A DNA stretch of 64,000 nucleotides from Oceanihabitans gracilariae (GCF_042684485.1 NZ_JBHULM010000007.1:248001-312000); one strand, 5' to 3'. Positions 34,025-42,703 are shown, counted from the stretch's first letter. Notes: generated from the letters alone by a model not told the origin. Translations and numbers: made by a program.

Positions 34025-34774
34025 TTAATTTGTTAATTCTTTATTTAGCTTAAAAGCAATGGTTTGTGTTTTATCTCTCAAGTTATTGGCAGTTATGAGC
34101 TGATTCTCGGTTTGTAGCAATCGATCAATCAACACATTTTGATACTCCTTACTATTTAATAATGCATAATAGTCTTCTTGTTTAGAATAGGTTTCTGTTT
34201 TATTATGCCTTTGATCTCGAGTTAAAAGAATATCAATTAACGATAAATGCGACTCAATTTCAGGTTGTAACCGATTAACAACAATATTGCTAATTTTTGC
34301 TTCCTGATTTTCAAAAGTATTTAGCTCATTTGGGTAAGCAGCTATTAAATCTCTTAACAAATCACTTTCAATAAATTCGAATTTATTAGTACTGCTCACC
34401 GAGTTTATAGCAGCACTTTGCAATTTTGTAACTTTATGGTTTACGTTAATAATTCCTTCTTTTACTTGATCTGACAACTCTTTTGGTAGCGAGCGTATGC
34501 TTTGAATGGTATTTTGTATGGTTTGTATATTTTGAGCATACCTAACTACAGAAGAATCTAGTAATACTAAATTGGCATTTAACTCTTCATTTAAGCTTTG
34601 GTATATTTTTAATTCTACAATTTTATTTTTTCTAATTTCATTGCTGTTATTTATTTTCCAAGCAATTAAAATACCTATAACTATCAATAAAATTTCGCCT
34701 AAAGCATATAACAGGTAGTTTTTTATTTTACCTGAGGCGATTAGATTTTTTTTAATTTTTCTAAATAATCTCAT
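34025..34774 (-). CDS. DUF6090 family single-pass membrane protein
   Basis: 249 residues. One N-terminal helix (LLYALGEILLIVIGILIAW, about 21-40) followed by INNSNE, the recognisable DUF6090 start, then a helical periplasmic domain. The family is common in Flavobacteriia and has no known function. It has no copy of the shared promoter and may be an independent gene inside the locus. It lies between the CotH operon's terminator and the EF-hand promoter. Confidence 0.85.
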   Translation of the reverse strand: MRLFRKIKKNLIASGKIKNYLLYALGEILLIVIGILIAWKINNSNEIRKNKIVELKIYQSLNEELNANLVLLDSSVVRYAQNIQTIQNTIQSIRSLPKELSDQVKEGIINVNHKVTKLQSAAINSVSSTNKFEFIESDLLRDLIAAYPNELNTFENQEAKISNIVVNRLQPEIESHLSLIDILLTRDQRHNKTETYSKQEDYYALLNSKEYQNVLIDRLLQTENQLITANNLRDKTQTIAFKLNKELTN

Positions 34775-34797
34775 GATATATACACATTATAATTAAT

Positions 34798-34833
34798 AAA
34801 AAAGCTTCAAGATTTTTACCTCAAGAAGCTTTT
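34798..34833 (-). terminator. Terminator of the EF-hand/CotH operon
   Basis: AAAAGCTTC and GAAGCTTTT arms with a loop of about 16 bases; a T-run follows on the minus strand. It lies about 40 bases past the CotH stop. Confidence 0.62.
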
Positions 34834-34874
34834 AACGAATTAACTAATCAAAAAACTTATTTTTATTTCTTTAT

Positions 34875-36299
34875 CTAGTTTAAATAATTGTTTACTGCAG
34901 AAACACGAGAAGCTACATGTGTGTTTAACTCATTTACAGCAGTTTGAAACTCTGAACTACTATTTAAAAAGGTATAACCATCTATTTCTGAAGTAGCATA
35001 AGGTTCTATTAATGCAGCATAAGTGGCGTATTGTGATTGCATGGTGCTTTCATTAAAAGTATTATCTATTACTTCTTGTACATAGCTATCGTATTGATTT
35101 TTATATACAGCATCTTGATATAAATATCCAATTAGAGGCCATTCTGCATCGTTTAAACCCGAAAAGTCTAGAGCTAGTGAACCACCTAATTTACCAGTTT
35201 GCAGTGCTTCATTATTATCCCAAGGAATCCATGTTAGCTTACTAGTATCTGGATTATTGTATAAAAAATAGTTATGCGTCATTCTGCCATAGGTATCCCA
35301 ATTTTGAATTACTGTATTTACTGCTAAGTATTTTAAAAATACATCTGTATCTAAAACGGCATCTAAATTAGTTCTCCAAGAACTTGCGTCTGTTGTTCTG
35401 GAAGCATCATTTAACACATCTAACAGACTAGCTACATCAGAAAAATCGGCTTCATCCTCATTGGTTTTCTTAACATATTCCTCTTCATCATAGGTTCCTG
35501 CAGCAAAACTTGCTGCATCACCATCTGGTTTGTATAAATTACCATCATCATCAGAAAATTGGGTATCTATAACTGTATCATCTACTTCTTCTACCAAGGT
35601 ATATAAACCAAAGTATTGTGGTCCATCACCATGATCTACATAAAGTGTATAAAACGCGGTATGTGAAGCTACTAATCCAGCATTTCTAAAAACATCTGTA
35701 GCCACTTTTTCGCGAAGCATAGATTTATCATCAAAGTTGTTTTTAAGACTTAATTTTTTAAAGCCATAGAAACGTTGGTTGTCAATTTGCGGATAATCAT
35801 CTTCAAACTCATCAAAATCTAGTTTAAATGATAATTTTAAAATTCCGTTTTGCCAACTTGTTTGCAAACTAGAGTTTCCTTTAAATCGTACACCTACACG
35901 ATACCATTCTAATCCGTTATAAAACACTTCTGCAGGCACAAAAATTGGATTTTCGTCTGTATCTACTAAAGAAGCTCCAGAACCACCAGAACCAAAAGAT
36001 CCATAGGTTTCTGTCATATCCTCTAGCATACTTTGCCAACGTGCTTCTGTAATAACTATGTCTAATCTTTTCACTGCGTTATCTTCAAAAACCTCGTCAA
36101 AATTAGGATCTACATCTTTGCTATGGGTTTCTGTAGTCCAATCGGTTGCAACAAAATCAGCATCATCTACCGTTTCTTGTGTTTCTTCTTCGCTAGCAGA
36201 AGTATCATCATCTGTACTACACGCATTAAACGTGCTAATAGCTGTAATGAATAAAAATGCTACGAATATTATGTCTAATTTCTTTTTAACCTCTTTCAT
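34875..36299 (-). CDS. CotH-type protein kinase, lipoprotein
   Basis: 474 residues, lipobox TFNAC (Cys 27), acidic Asp/Glu/Thr linker. Kinase elements: RFKGNSSLQTSW (139-150) with Lys-rich KLSFKLDF (155-162), helix-C region KNNFDDKSMLREKVATDVF with the family Glu, catalytic NWDTYGRMTHNYFLY (333-347; Asp 335), and metal-binding IPWDNNEAL (358-366; Asp 361). In Bacillus, CotH phosphorylates spore coat proteins at Ser; here, without spores, targets would be envelope proteins. Only 26 bases separate it from the upstream EF-hand gene, so both come from the shared promoter at 36638. Confidence 0.92.
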   Translation of the reverse strand: MKEVKKKLDIIFVAFLFITAISTFNACSTDDDTSASEEETQETVDDADFVATDWTTETHSKDVDPNFDEVFEDNAVKRLDIVITEARWQSMLEDMTETYGSFGSGGSGASLVDTDENPIFVPAEVFYNGLEWYRVGVRFKGNSSLQTSWQNGILKLSFKLDFDEFEDDYPQIDNQRFYGFKKLSLKNNFDDKSMLREKVATDVFRNAGLVASHTAFYTLYVDHGDGPQYFGLYTLVEEVDDTVIDTQFSDDDGNLYKPDGDAASFAAGTYDEEEYVKKTNEDEADFSDVASLLDVLNDASRTTDASSWRTNLDAVLDTDVFLKYLAVNTVIQNWDTYGRMTHNYFLYNNPDTSKLTWIPWDNNEALQTGKLGGSLALDFSGLNDAEWPLIGYLYQDAVYKNQYDSYVQEVIDNTFNESTMQSQYATYAALIEPYATSEIDGYTFLNSSSEFQTAVNELNTHVASRVSAVNNYLN

Positions 36300-36325
36300 A
36301 GTATATTACATTTTGGGTTATTCCA

Positions 36326-36610
36326 TTATTTTCTTCCTCTTCTTTGTGGCTTAGGAGCGTTTTCCATTTCTTCTTCAGAGATATAACCATCTTTATCTGT
36401 GTCAATGGTAGAAAACTCATCTTTTAAAGGTCCTTTTACTTCGTCTTCAGCAAGTTTACCATCTTCATTGGCATCCATTTGTTCTAACATTTCACTAAAT
36501 GTTGGAGGAGTTCTTTGCTGTCTATCTTGAGATTGTGCAAAGCTTGTGCTTGTCATACATACTGTTAATGTAAAAACGAATACTACTGTTTTAAATGTGT
36601 TACTTTTCAT
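36326..36610 (-). CDS. Small secreted protein with two EF hands
   Basis: 94 residues: signal peptide 1-25 (ending SFAQ), then loops DANEDGKLAEDE and DTDKDGYISEEE, both complete. Closely like the C-terminal EF pair of the YHYH/EF-hand protein. First gene of a two-gene operon with the CotH kinase, which suggests it could be a substrate or calcium-dependent partner of that kinase (inference). Confidence 0.9.
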   Translation of the reverse strand: MKSNTFKTVVFVFTLTVCMTSTSFAQSQDRQQRTPPTFSEMLEQMDANEDGKLAEDEVKGPLKDEFSTIDTDKDGYISEEEMENAPKPQRRGRK

Positions 36611-36637
36611 AATTTAAATATTTTATTGTTATGTAGT

Positions 36638-36668
36638 TTTAGATGCCAGTAAAGCAGATTACTTGTGC
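36638..36668 (-). promoter_or_regulatory. Shared ECF-type promoter, copy for the EF-hand/CotH operon
   Basis: Minus strand: GCACAAGT (36668-36661), 14 bases, GCATCTAAA (36646-36638). Predicted transcript start near 36631, about 21 bases before the ATG at 36610. Confidence 0.8.
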
Positions 36669-36691
36669 AGGATATTGTTAAATAAAAGCCA

Positions 36692-36726
36692 AAAAAAAAG
36701 CGTTTCATAATGAAACGCTTTTTTTT
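36692..36726 (-). terminator. Terminator of the sigma/anti-sigma/CpxP-like operon
   Basis: Arms AAGCGTTTCA and TGAAACGCTT with a three-base loop and long A/T runs on both sides, directly after the CpxP-like gene. It separates this operon from the EF-hand/CotH promoter. Confidence 0.9.
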
Positions 36727-36737
36727 AAATAAATGCT

Positions 36738-37247
36738 TTAAAAACCATTTGGAGGTGGTGGAGGTGGCCTATTACCTTCTGGGCTTTCTGCTCCTCGAGG
36801 TCTTCCTCCGCTTTCTACTCCTTTATGCATTGCATCTTTTATAATTTTATTAAACTTTTGTTTTTGTTTAGCATTGCATAAATTATGAATATTATTAAAG
36901 TGATAGAACACTTCTTTTTCTAGCTTTGTTTCCTTATCACCTATTAAGCTTGCAATAGAATCTATGGTGTTTTTATTTACAGACTCGTTAGAAATATTAG
37001 TCAACAAGGCATCTTTTAAATTTTTTATCTCATCACTTGTACGCATCATGTTTTGATGATGCGTAGCATTTATAACTTTTAATTTTTCTAACTGAGCTTC
37101 ATTAAAATTTAATTCTTTTTTTAAAAAACTCATTGGGTCTTTTCTACCTGGATCATTGTTAGATTTTGCCATGTAATTAAACAAGAAAAAACCATTAACA
37201 ATAATTAAAAAAAGAAGTAATATATATAAGACTTTATTATTTTTCAT
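36738..37247 (-). CDS. CpxP/Spy/CnrX-like periplasmic protein
   Basis: 169 residues. One N-terminal membrane segment (6-26), then a helical domain with NFNEAQLEKLKVINATHHQNM, the spacing of the Spy/CpxP/heavy-metal sensor family, and a Pro-rich end (PPPPPP). HH and other His/Met residues may bind metal. In CnrYXH-type systems a protein of this kind senses metal and controls the anti-sigma factor. It follows the putative anti-sigma gene by five bases, so the same logic may hold here. Confidence 0.75.
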   Translation of the reverse strand: MKNNKVLYILLLFLIIVNGFFLFNYMAKSNNDPGRKDPMSFLKKELNFNEAQLEKLKVINATHHQNMMRTSDEIKNLKDALLTNISNESVNKNTIDSIASLIGDKETKLEKEVFYHFNNIHNLCNAKQKQKFNKIIKDAMHKGVESGGRPRGAESPEGNRPPPPPPNGF

Positions 37248-37252
37248 AATTA

Positions 37253-37564
37253 CTAGTTTAATAGAGATGTAGAACTACTTGTAGTTAAACCATACGTTTC
37301 TGCAAACAGATTTACATTTTCATCATACTTTGTTTCTTTCCATTTTGTAAAAGCCAAAATATTTAATAGCACCAAACAAACTAAAGTTGCTAATTGTAAT
37401 TTTGGAGAAAACCATGACCAAACTACTTTTTCTTCTTCTTTTTGAGAAAACAAATGCTGCATGGTTTTATCTTTAAAAAATGGAGAAACAGGAACTTGTT
37501 TAATAGCTTCTGTAGCTTTAAACGTGTTTTCTATTTTTTGTTGAATATTATTATTTGCTTTCAT
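37253..37564 (-). CDS. Putative anti-sigma factor, single-pass
   Basis: 103 residues with no family I can name. Residues 1-50 are soluble and helical, residues 58-74 form one membrane helix (LATLVCLVLLNILAFTK), and about 30 residues follow outside. The layout, and its place right after the sigma gene and before the CpxP-like gene, point to a membrane anti-sigma factor like CnrY. The shared promoter ends only six bases before its ATG at 37564; either the transcript is leaderless or translation begins elsewhere. Confidence 0.6.
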   Translation of the reverse strand: MKANNNIQQKIENTFKATEAIKQVPVSPFFKDKTMQHLFSQKEEEKVVWSWFSPKLQLATLVCLVLLNILAFTKWKETKYDENVNLFAETYGLTTSSSTSLLN

Positions 37565-37569
37565 ATCTA

Positions 37570-37600
37570 TTTAGATGCGTAAATTTTTAAAAACTTGCGT
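37570..37600 (-). promoter_or_regulatory. Shared ECF-type promoter, copy between sigma and anti-sigma genes
   Basis: Minus strand: ACGCAAGT (37600-37593), 14 bases, GCATCTAAA (37578-37570). It differs from the other copies in one base of the -35 part. It begins directly at the sigma stop codon, so the anti-sigma and CpxP-like genes can be raised by the sigma factor independently of the sigma gene. Confidence 0.75.
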
Positions 37601-38179
37601 TTATTTTTCATTTTTATAAAAGTGCTCTAAAGTAATTTGTAAATTCTTTTTAGCTCTAAATAAAAGAGACTCTATAGAACTGATACTTTTGTTTGTAATT
37701 TCACTTATTTCCTTATAGCTTTTATCATCTATTTTATTCAATGTAAATACTATTCTTTGTGCTTCTGGCAACTGGTTTATAGCTAAAAATAAGGTTTCAC
37801 TGGTTTCTTTTTGTTCTAAAACAATTCCAGGATGATTAATTTCTGTAAAGTAGTTTGTTTTGTCTATTTCAAAATCATTTCCTGTTAGTGATTGTAAAAA
37901 AGCAAATCGTTTTTTGGTACTTTTTTTTCTAATAAACTCTAAACTTTTATTGGTAGCTATTCTATAAATCCATGTAGATAATTTAGAGTTTCCTTTAAAT
38001 TTATGAATAGATTTAAAAACTTCTAAAAACACATCTTGAGCAATATCTTCTGCATCTTCTTTATTAGGTACAAAAGAAATGCAAGTAGCAAAAACCTTTT
38101 GTTGAAATAGGTCTATGAGCTTTGCATAGGCAAATTGCTTACCAGCTTTTAAATCATTTATAAAATCTTGTTCTTCCAA
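37601..38179 (-). CDS. ECF-type RNA polymerase sigma factor
   Basis: 192 residues. Sigma region 2 covers about residues 10-85: NKEDAEDIAQDVFLEVFKSI, then KLSTWIYRIATNKSLEFIRKK. Region 4 covers 135-182: LPEAQRIVFTLNKID, SYKEISEITNKSISSIES, LLFRAKKNL. There is no region 3 or 1, so it is an ECF factor. It is followed by a putative anti-sigma gene and a CpxP-like gene. Four copies of one promoter in the next 6 kb are the likely targets. It lacks that promoter itself; a TACTTTG stretch upstream (minus strand, about 38208-38202) suggests housekeeping transcription. Confidence 0.93.
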   Translation of the reverse strand: MEEQDFINDLKAGKQFAYAKLIDLFQQKVFATCISFVPNKEDAEDIAQDVFLEVFKSIHKFKGNSKLSTWIYRIATNKSLEFIRKKSTKKRFAFLQSLTGNDFEIDKTNYFTEINHPGIVLEQKETSETLFLAINQLPEAQRIVFTLNKIDDKSYKEISEITNKSISSIESLLFRAKKNLQITLEHFYKNEK

Positions 38180-38213
38180 ATTACTTGATTACGCAGCCAA
38201 AGTATTAAAAAAA

Positions 38214-39332
38214 TTACAATGTTTTTGGTTTCATTTTAATTCCGAGCGCTTTTTCTATTTGTTGTACTCTAGAAATTTCATTAGACAAAACTAAAGCTAT
38301 AGACTCTCCTTTTTTTCCTGCTCTAGCAGTTCTACCAGATCTATGTGTATAGTACTCTAAATGTTCTGGTAATTGGTAATGAATTACAAATCCTAGATTA
38401 TTTACATCAATACCTCTTGCAGAAACATCTGTAGAAATTAATATTTGTAAACTGGTATTTTTAAAAGCTCGCATTACTTTTTCACGATCTCTTTGTTGCA
38501 TATCGCCTTCTAGAGCGCCAACATTAAATCCTTCTTTTTGTAATTGTTCTGTTAATGCTTGTGTTCCTGCTTTAGTTTTACAGAAAATAATACCACGTTC
38601 GGTATCTCTTTCTTCTAAAAGAGAAACCAATACATTTACTTTGTTTTGTATTGTAGTTTCTACAAATAGATGCTTAATATTAGCGTTTACTAAACTATTT
38701 CTGTTTACTTCTAGCTTAATAGCATCTGGTTTTATATAGCGTTTTACAATATCTTTTAAAGCTTCAGGCATGGTTGCCGAAAAAAGCCAGGTGTTTTTAG
38801 ATGGTTTTGTAGTTTTTAAAATGGTAGTTAAATCGTCTTTAAAACCCATACTTAGCATTTCATCTGCTTCGTCTAGAACTAAAGTTTCCACATTTTTTAA
38901 ATCCACTACGTTTCTACCAATAAGATCTACTAATCGTCCTGGTGTTGCAACTATAATATGTGTAGTACGTTTTAGATTTTTTATTTGAATATCTATTTTT
39001 TCGCCACCATACACACCTTCACAAAATATTTTAGCATCATTATACTTTGTAAATTTAAAGAGCTGTTTTTTTATTTGTTGAACAAGCTCACGAGTTGGTG
39101 ATAAAATTAGGGCTTGAATTTCAGCTTTATTCGGATTAATTCTATGTAATACAGGCAAACCATAAGCAGCTGTTTTTCCTGTTCCTGTTTGTGCTAAACC
39201 AATTAAATCTTTTTTAGATTTTAATAAAATAGGAATTGCTTGTTGTTGTATTTCTGTAGGTTCTTTAATGCCTAATTCTTTTAAAGACTTTACATAGTTT
39301 TTATGTAAACCTAACGCTGAAAATGATGCCAT
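38214..39332 (-). CDS. DEAD-box RNA helicase, minimal RhlE-like
   Basis: 372 residues, only the two RecA domains and no tail. Motifs: Q, AQTGTGKTAAYGLP, SPTREL, TPGRL, DEAD, SATMP, STDVSARGID and HRSGRTARAG. Third helicase of this class in the window. It ends 35 bases before the sigma gene in the same direction, so readthrough into the sigma locus is possible; no hairpin separates them. Confidence 0.93.
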   Translation of the reverse strand: MASFSALGLHKNYVKSLKELGIKEPTEIQQQAIPILLKSKKDLIGLAQTGTGKTAAYGLPVLHRINPNKAEIQALILSPTRELVQQIKKQLFKFTKYNDAKIFCEGVYGGEKIDIQIKNLKRTTHIIVATPGRLVDLIGRNVVDLKNVETLVLDEADEMLSMGFKDDLTTILKTTKPSKNTWLFSATMPEALKDIVKRYIKPDAIKLEVNRNSLVNANIKHLFVETTIQNKVNVLVSLLEERDTERGIIFCKTKAGTQALTEQLQKEGFNVGALEGDMQQRDREKVMRAFKNTSLQILISTDVSARGIDVNNLGFVIHYQLPEHLEYYTHRSGRTARAGKKGESIALVLSNEISRVQQIEKALGIKMKPKTL

Positions 39333-39406
39333 ATAATGTTTGTATTTATAGTATAGTTGGCTAATGTATATTAGATATATTTTAACCTATTTTTATTCTT
39401 TTATAT

Positions 39407-39943
39407 TTATTTTAGTATAATGCTTTTCACTTCTAAGTGAAAAATTTCTTTTGTTTTATTACCAATTAAAAATGCAATTTCTTCCATTGTTGTTGCTGTA
39501 TAATTGGGTATATCTAATTTTTTACCTCTAAAACTAGGATAAAAATCTGCTAATGGTAATGTAATGGTTTCCCAATTTCCAGAAGTTGAAAACGTTGCTA
39601 CATAACTATGACGTTGCTCTTGTTTTTGTTTAATTCTAAATTGATATGTTTTACCATCTCCTCTAACTCGTAATACAACATGTGTAAATGGCGAAACTTC
39701 TTTTGTTTTAAAAGCGTAACGAACAGAAGCAAAACCTCCATTGTTTTCTGTAGTAACGTACCCTTTAAATAAAGCAATTCCTTCTGTATTTATTGATATT
39801 GTGCTTTTTGAAAGTCCTCCCATAACACCATCATTAAGCACATACCAATTATTGGTGTTCTGGTCTGTTTTTGAATGATAAATAATAGCGTTGTTATCTT
39901 GGTGTATCATAAGTATTACAAAAAACAAATAAACAATTTTCAT
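39407..39943 (-). CDS. CIA30 family protein
   Basis: 178 residues with a short N-terminal hydrophobic signal. WYVLNDGVMGGLSKST opens the CIA30 domain; GYVTTENNGGFASVRYAF and LPLADFYPSFRG are typical later segments. The fold is a galactose-binding-like beta sandwich, and the family is named after a complex I assembly factor. Bacterial members are uncharacterised. An inverted repeat TTATCTT-A-AAGATAA lies just upstream (39949-39963). Confidence 0.88.
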   Translation of the reverse strand: MKIVYLFFVILMIHQDNNAIIYHSKTDQNTNNWYVLNDGVMGGLSKSTISINTEGIALFKGYVTTENNGGFASVRYAFKTKEVSPFTHVVLRVRGDGKTYQFRIKQKQEQRHSYVATFSTSGNWETITLPLADFYPSFRGKKLDIPNYTATTMEEIAFLIGNKTKEIFHLEVKSIILK

Positions 39944-40021
39944 TTTTATCTTAAAGATAAGATTTGAAACTAAATTTCAGACACATTTTTATTCTGTTTT
40001 TCAGATTTATAGCTTTAAAAT

Positions 40022-41248
40022 TTATTGGTCTAAGCTATAATAACCACATTTTAAATAAGCACCTTCAGGAAAACCTATAGGATGATCTGTATCGTGTTGC
40101 GTCTTTAAAATAATTTTATAGTTTCTATTAGAAGCTCTTAAAACTTGAGCATTTATATCAAAAAAAGTTTGGGCTAGAATTCTGCTAGAGCAAGATGCTA
40201 AAACTAATAAGCCCTTTTTTGCTGTTAATTGCAATCCTAAACTAGCCAATTGTGCATATTTTTTCTTTGCCAAGTCTATTTCGCTTTGTTGTTTAGCAAA
40301 ACTAGGAGGATCTATTACTACCACATCAAAAGTAACCTTATCTTTTATTAACTGTTTCATAGCAGCAAAGGCATCACCAGCAATCGTTTTATGCACACCA
40401 GAATAATCGTTTAATTTTCCGTTAGCAACAGCTATTTCTAAAGCTTGCTTACTTATATCTAAACTAGTAACTTCTTTTGCTTGATTTGCTAATGCATGTA
40501 CCGAAAATCCGCCAGCATAACTAAATACATCTAAAACGGTTTTACCACGACTCCACTCACCTACTTGCTTACGGTTTAATCTATGGTCTAAAAAATATCC
40601 TGTTTTATGTCCATGAATTACATTGGCCGAAAAGCGTACACCATGCTCTACAAACTGTACTACTTCGTTTTTTAAAACACCATAAACTACTTCTCCATCA
40701 TTTAAATCATGCGTCTTACTTTGCTCTAACCCTCTGCTTAAACGTATAACAACGGTTTTACATTTACTTGTTTTTATTAAAGCTTCAAGAATACTCTGTA
40801 AATCTAGTAGCCAAATTTCTGAATACAATTTCACCACCAAAACACTAGCATATACATCTGCAATTAAACCTGGAAAACCATCATTCTCACCAAAAAGCAG
40901 TCGGTAACTATTGGTGTTTGTTTTTAATAAAGTACTTCTTTTATTATAAGCTTCTTTAATTTTCTGATTAAAAAAACTAGCATCAATAGCAATAGCATCC
41001 CCATGATGAATCATTTTTATTCGAATAGGAGAAGCCAAATCAAACAAACCAAAAGCTATAATTTTGTTTTTGTTTTTTCCAAAAATAATAGCCAAGTCTC
41101 CTGTTTGTGGATCTTTATTTGTTTTTATTATACTATCTGAAAAAACCCAAGGATGTTTTTGTATTACAGACCTCTCTCCTTTTGCGTTTAGTTTAACTGC
41201 AATACGTTGCCTAGTATTTATGGTAGAAAAAGTTCTTGTAAAATGCAT
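40022..41248 (-). CDS. Class I SAM-dependent rRNA methyltransferase (RlmI/RlmK-like)
   Basis: 408 residues. N-terminal PUA domain (about 15-90, with RSVIQKHPWVFSDSI), middle extension with LFGENDGFPGLIADVY, then a Rossmann methyltransferase: VLDVFSYAGGFSVHALA (SAM motif I, near 240), SLDISKQALE, VVIDPPSFAK (motif IV) and LASCSSR with a Cys. RlmI in E. coli forms m5C1962 in 23S rRNA. Length and domain order match. Monocistronic. Confidence 0.9.
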   Translation of the reverse strand: MHFTRTFSTINTRQRIAVKLNAKGERSVIQKHPWVFSDSIIKTNKDPQTGDLAIIFGKNKNKIIAFGLFDLASPIRIKMIHHGDAIAIDASFFNQKIKEAYNKRSTLLKTNTNSYRLLFGENDGFPGLIADVYASVLVVKLYSEIWLLDLQSILEALIKTSKCKTVVIRLSRGLEQSKTHDLNDGEVVYGVLKNEVVQFVEHGVRFSANVIHGHKTGYFLDHRLNRKQVGEWSRGKTVLDVFSYAGGFSVHALANQAKEVTSLDISKQALEIAVANGKLNDYSGVHKTIAGDAFAAMKQLIKDKVTFDVVVIDPPSFAKQQSEIDLAKKKYAQLASLGLQLTAKKGLLVLASCSSRILAQTFFDINAQVLRASNRNYKIILKTQHDTDHPIGFPEGAYLKCGYYSLDQ

Positions 41249-41392
41249 AAAAATATTTTTGTAAAAGTAAGAAATATGCTGCTAGTGTTTGCTTGTAATT
41301 TCAAATAGATTAGAATTTAAAGATTATCATTTTTATATAAGTAGAAAGCCCCTGAAAATGCGTATATTAAGAGTAATTTTAAAACATAACAT

Positions 41393-41689
41393 ATGAAAAC
41401 GCTACTAATTGCCTTTTTTACAATAAGCACTTTTATTACGCTTCAAGACAACGAAACTATTTATGCTACGTTTGACGGAATGGAAAATGAAGTTTATTAT
41501 TTTAGTGATGAAGCAAAGACTACACATGCTTTTGATAGAATTTCTGATAAAGCTTCAGGAAAATTTGATTTAACCAACAGTAAATTTATTGGGAAAACAT
41601 TTAAAATTACCTACTCTACAGAAACGATTTCAGATAATATGGATGACCAAATAGAGGTTTTAATTATTGAAAATTTACAAATTTTATAG
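41393..41689 (+). CDS. Small hypothetical exported protein
   Basis: 98 residues, not recognised. Residues 1-17 look like a signal peptide (LLIAFFTISTFITL). The rest is beta-rich with YATFDGMENEVYYFSD at the start and no cysteine. Similar small proteins occur in flavobacteria without known function. It stands 140 bases before an OmpA lipoprotein gene in the same direction; no promoter match seen. Confidence 0.6.
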   Translation: MKTLLIAFFTISTFITLQDNETIYATFDGMENEVYYFSDEAKTTHAFDRISDKASGKFDLTNSKFIGKTFKITYSTETISDNMDDQIEVLIIENLQIL

Positions 41690-41829
41690 AAATATTTTCT
41701 TGCAGCAAATTATTGAAAGGCAGCATTTTATTAGATTCTGTTTTTTGAGAATTTAAAAAAAACAAGAATTAAGAAAACCATTACTGCTTTTTATGCGTAG
41801 ATAAGGAAAACAAAAACTTTAAATTTATT

Positions 41830-42684
41830 ATGAAAAAAATTTCAATACTGTTACTTGTAGCAATAGTTTTAACTTCATGTGTATCTAAAAAGAAATACCT
41901 TGCTTTAGAGAATGAAAATGGTGAAATTAAAAGTGAACTAACAAAAACTAAAGTAGAAAAAGAAGACCTTGAAGGAAAATTTGCTGCTATTCAAGAACGT
42001 GTAGATCAATACAATACTAAAATTAACACATTAGCCTCTTTAAATACTTCTTTAAACGAAGAAAATAATAGCAAAATGGAAAATGTTGCTGGTGTAGCAG
42101 TAATTTCTAACGATACAAAAACTAAAATGCGTGAAACTTTAGCTAAAGTAGATCCTGCTTTAGTAAGTGAAGCAAAAACATTAAAAGATTCTATGGACTT
42201 AGCTGTTTCATATAATTTGAAGAAAAAAATGGATACTTCTACTTTTAACGAAGATGATGATATTGCTGTTAGTATTGATGAAACTGTGGTAATGATTTCT
42301 ATTTCTGATAAAATGTTATTTAATACAGGAAGCTATAGAGTAAGCAATAAAGCAGATAATATTTTACAAAAATTAGCTGATGTCATTAACTCTGAGTCAA
42401 GTATTGATGTTATGGTTGAAGGGCATACAGATTCTAGAAGCATTAGTACAGATAAAATACAAGACAACTGGGATTTAAGTGTATTACGTGCAACTTCTGT
42501 AGTTAGAAAATTACAACACCAATACAATGTAGCTCCAGAAAAATTAATTGCTTCAGGACGTAGTAGCTACCAACCTTTAGTTGGTAATGAAACTAGTGAA
42601 GACAGAGCTAGAAACAGAAGAACAAGAATTATTATTTTACCAAATATTGATAAGTTTTTTGCTTTAATGTCTGCAGAAAATTAA
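41830..42684 (+). CDS. OmpA-family lipoprotein
   Basis: 284 residues, lipobox VLTSC (Cys 16). Residues 25-75 form a coiled coil (KKYLALENENGEIKSELTK). The OmpA C-terminal peptidoglycan-binding domain spans about 150-275 with VMVEGHTDSRSI near residue 197 and NRRTRIIILPN at the end. It links the outer membrane to the cell wall. The long leader (about 140 bases after 41689) is A-rich. A strong terminator follows. Confidence 0.92.
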   Translation: MKKISILLLVAIVLTSCVSKKKYLALENENGEIKSELTKTKVEKEDLEGKFAAIQERVDQYNTKINTLASLNTSLNEENNSKMENVAGVAVISNDTKTKMRETLAKVDPALVSEAKTLKDSMDLAVSYNLKKKMDTSTFNEDDDIAVSIDETVVMISISDKMLFNTGSYRVSNKADNILQKLADVINSESSIDVMVEGHTDSRSISTDKIQDNWDLSVLRATSVVRKLQHQYNVAPEKLIASGRSSYQPLVGNETSEDRARNRRTRIIILPNIDKFFALMSAEN

Positions 42685-42703
42685 GAGCTTTTATTTATAA
42701 TAT

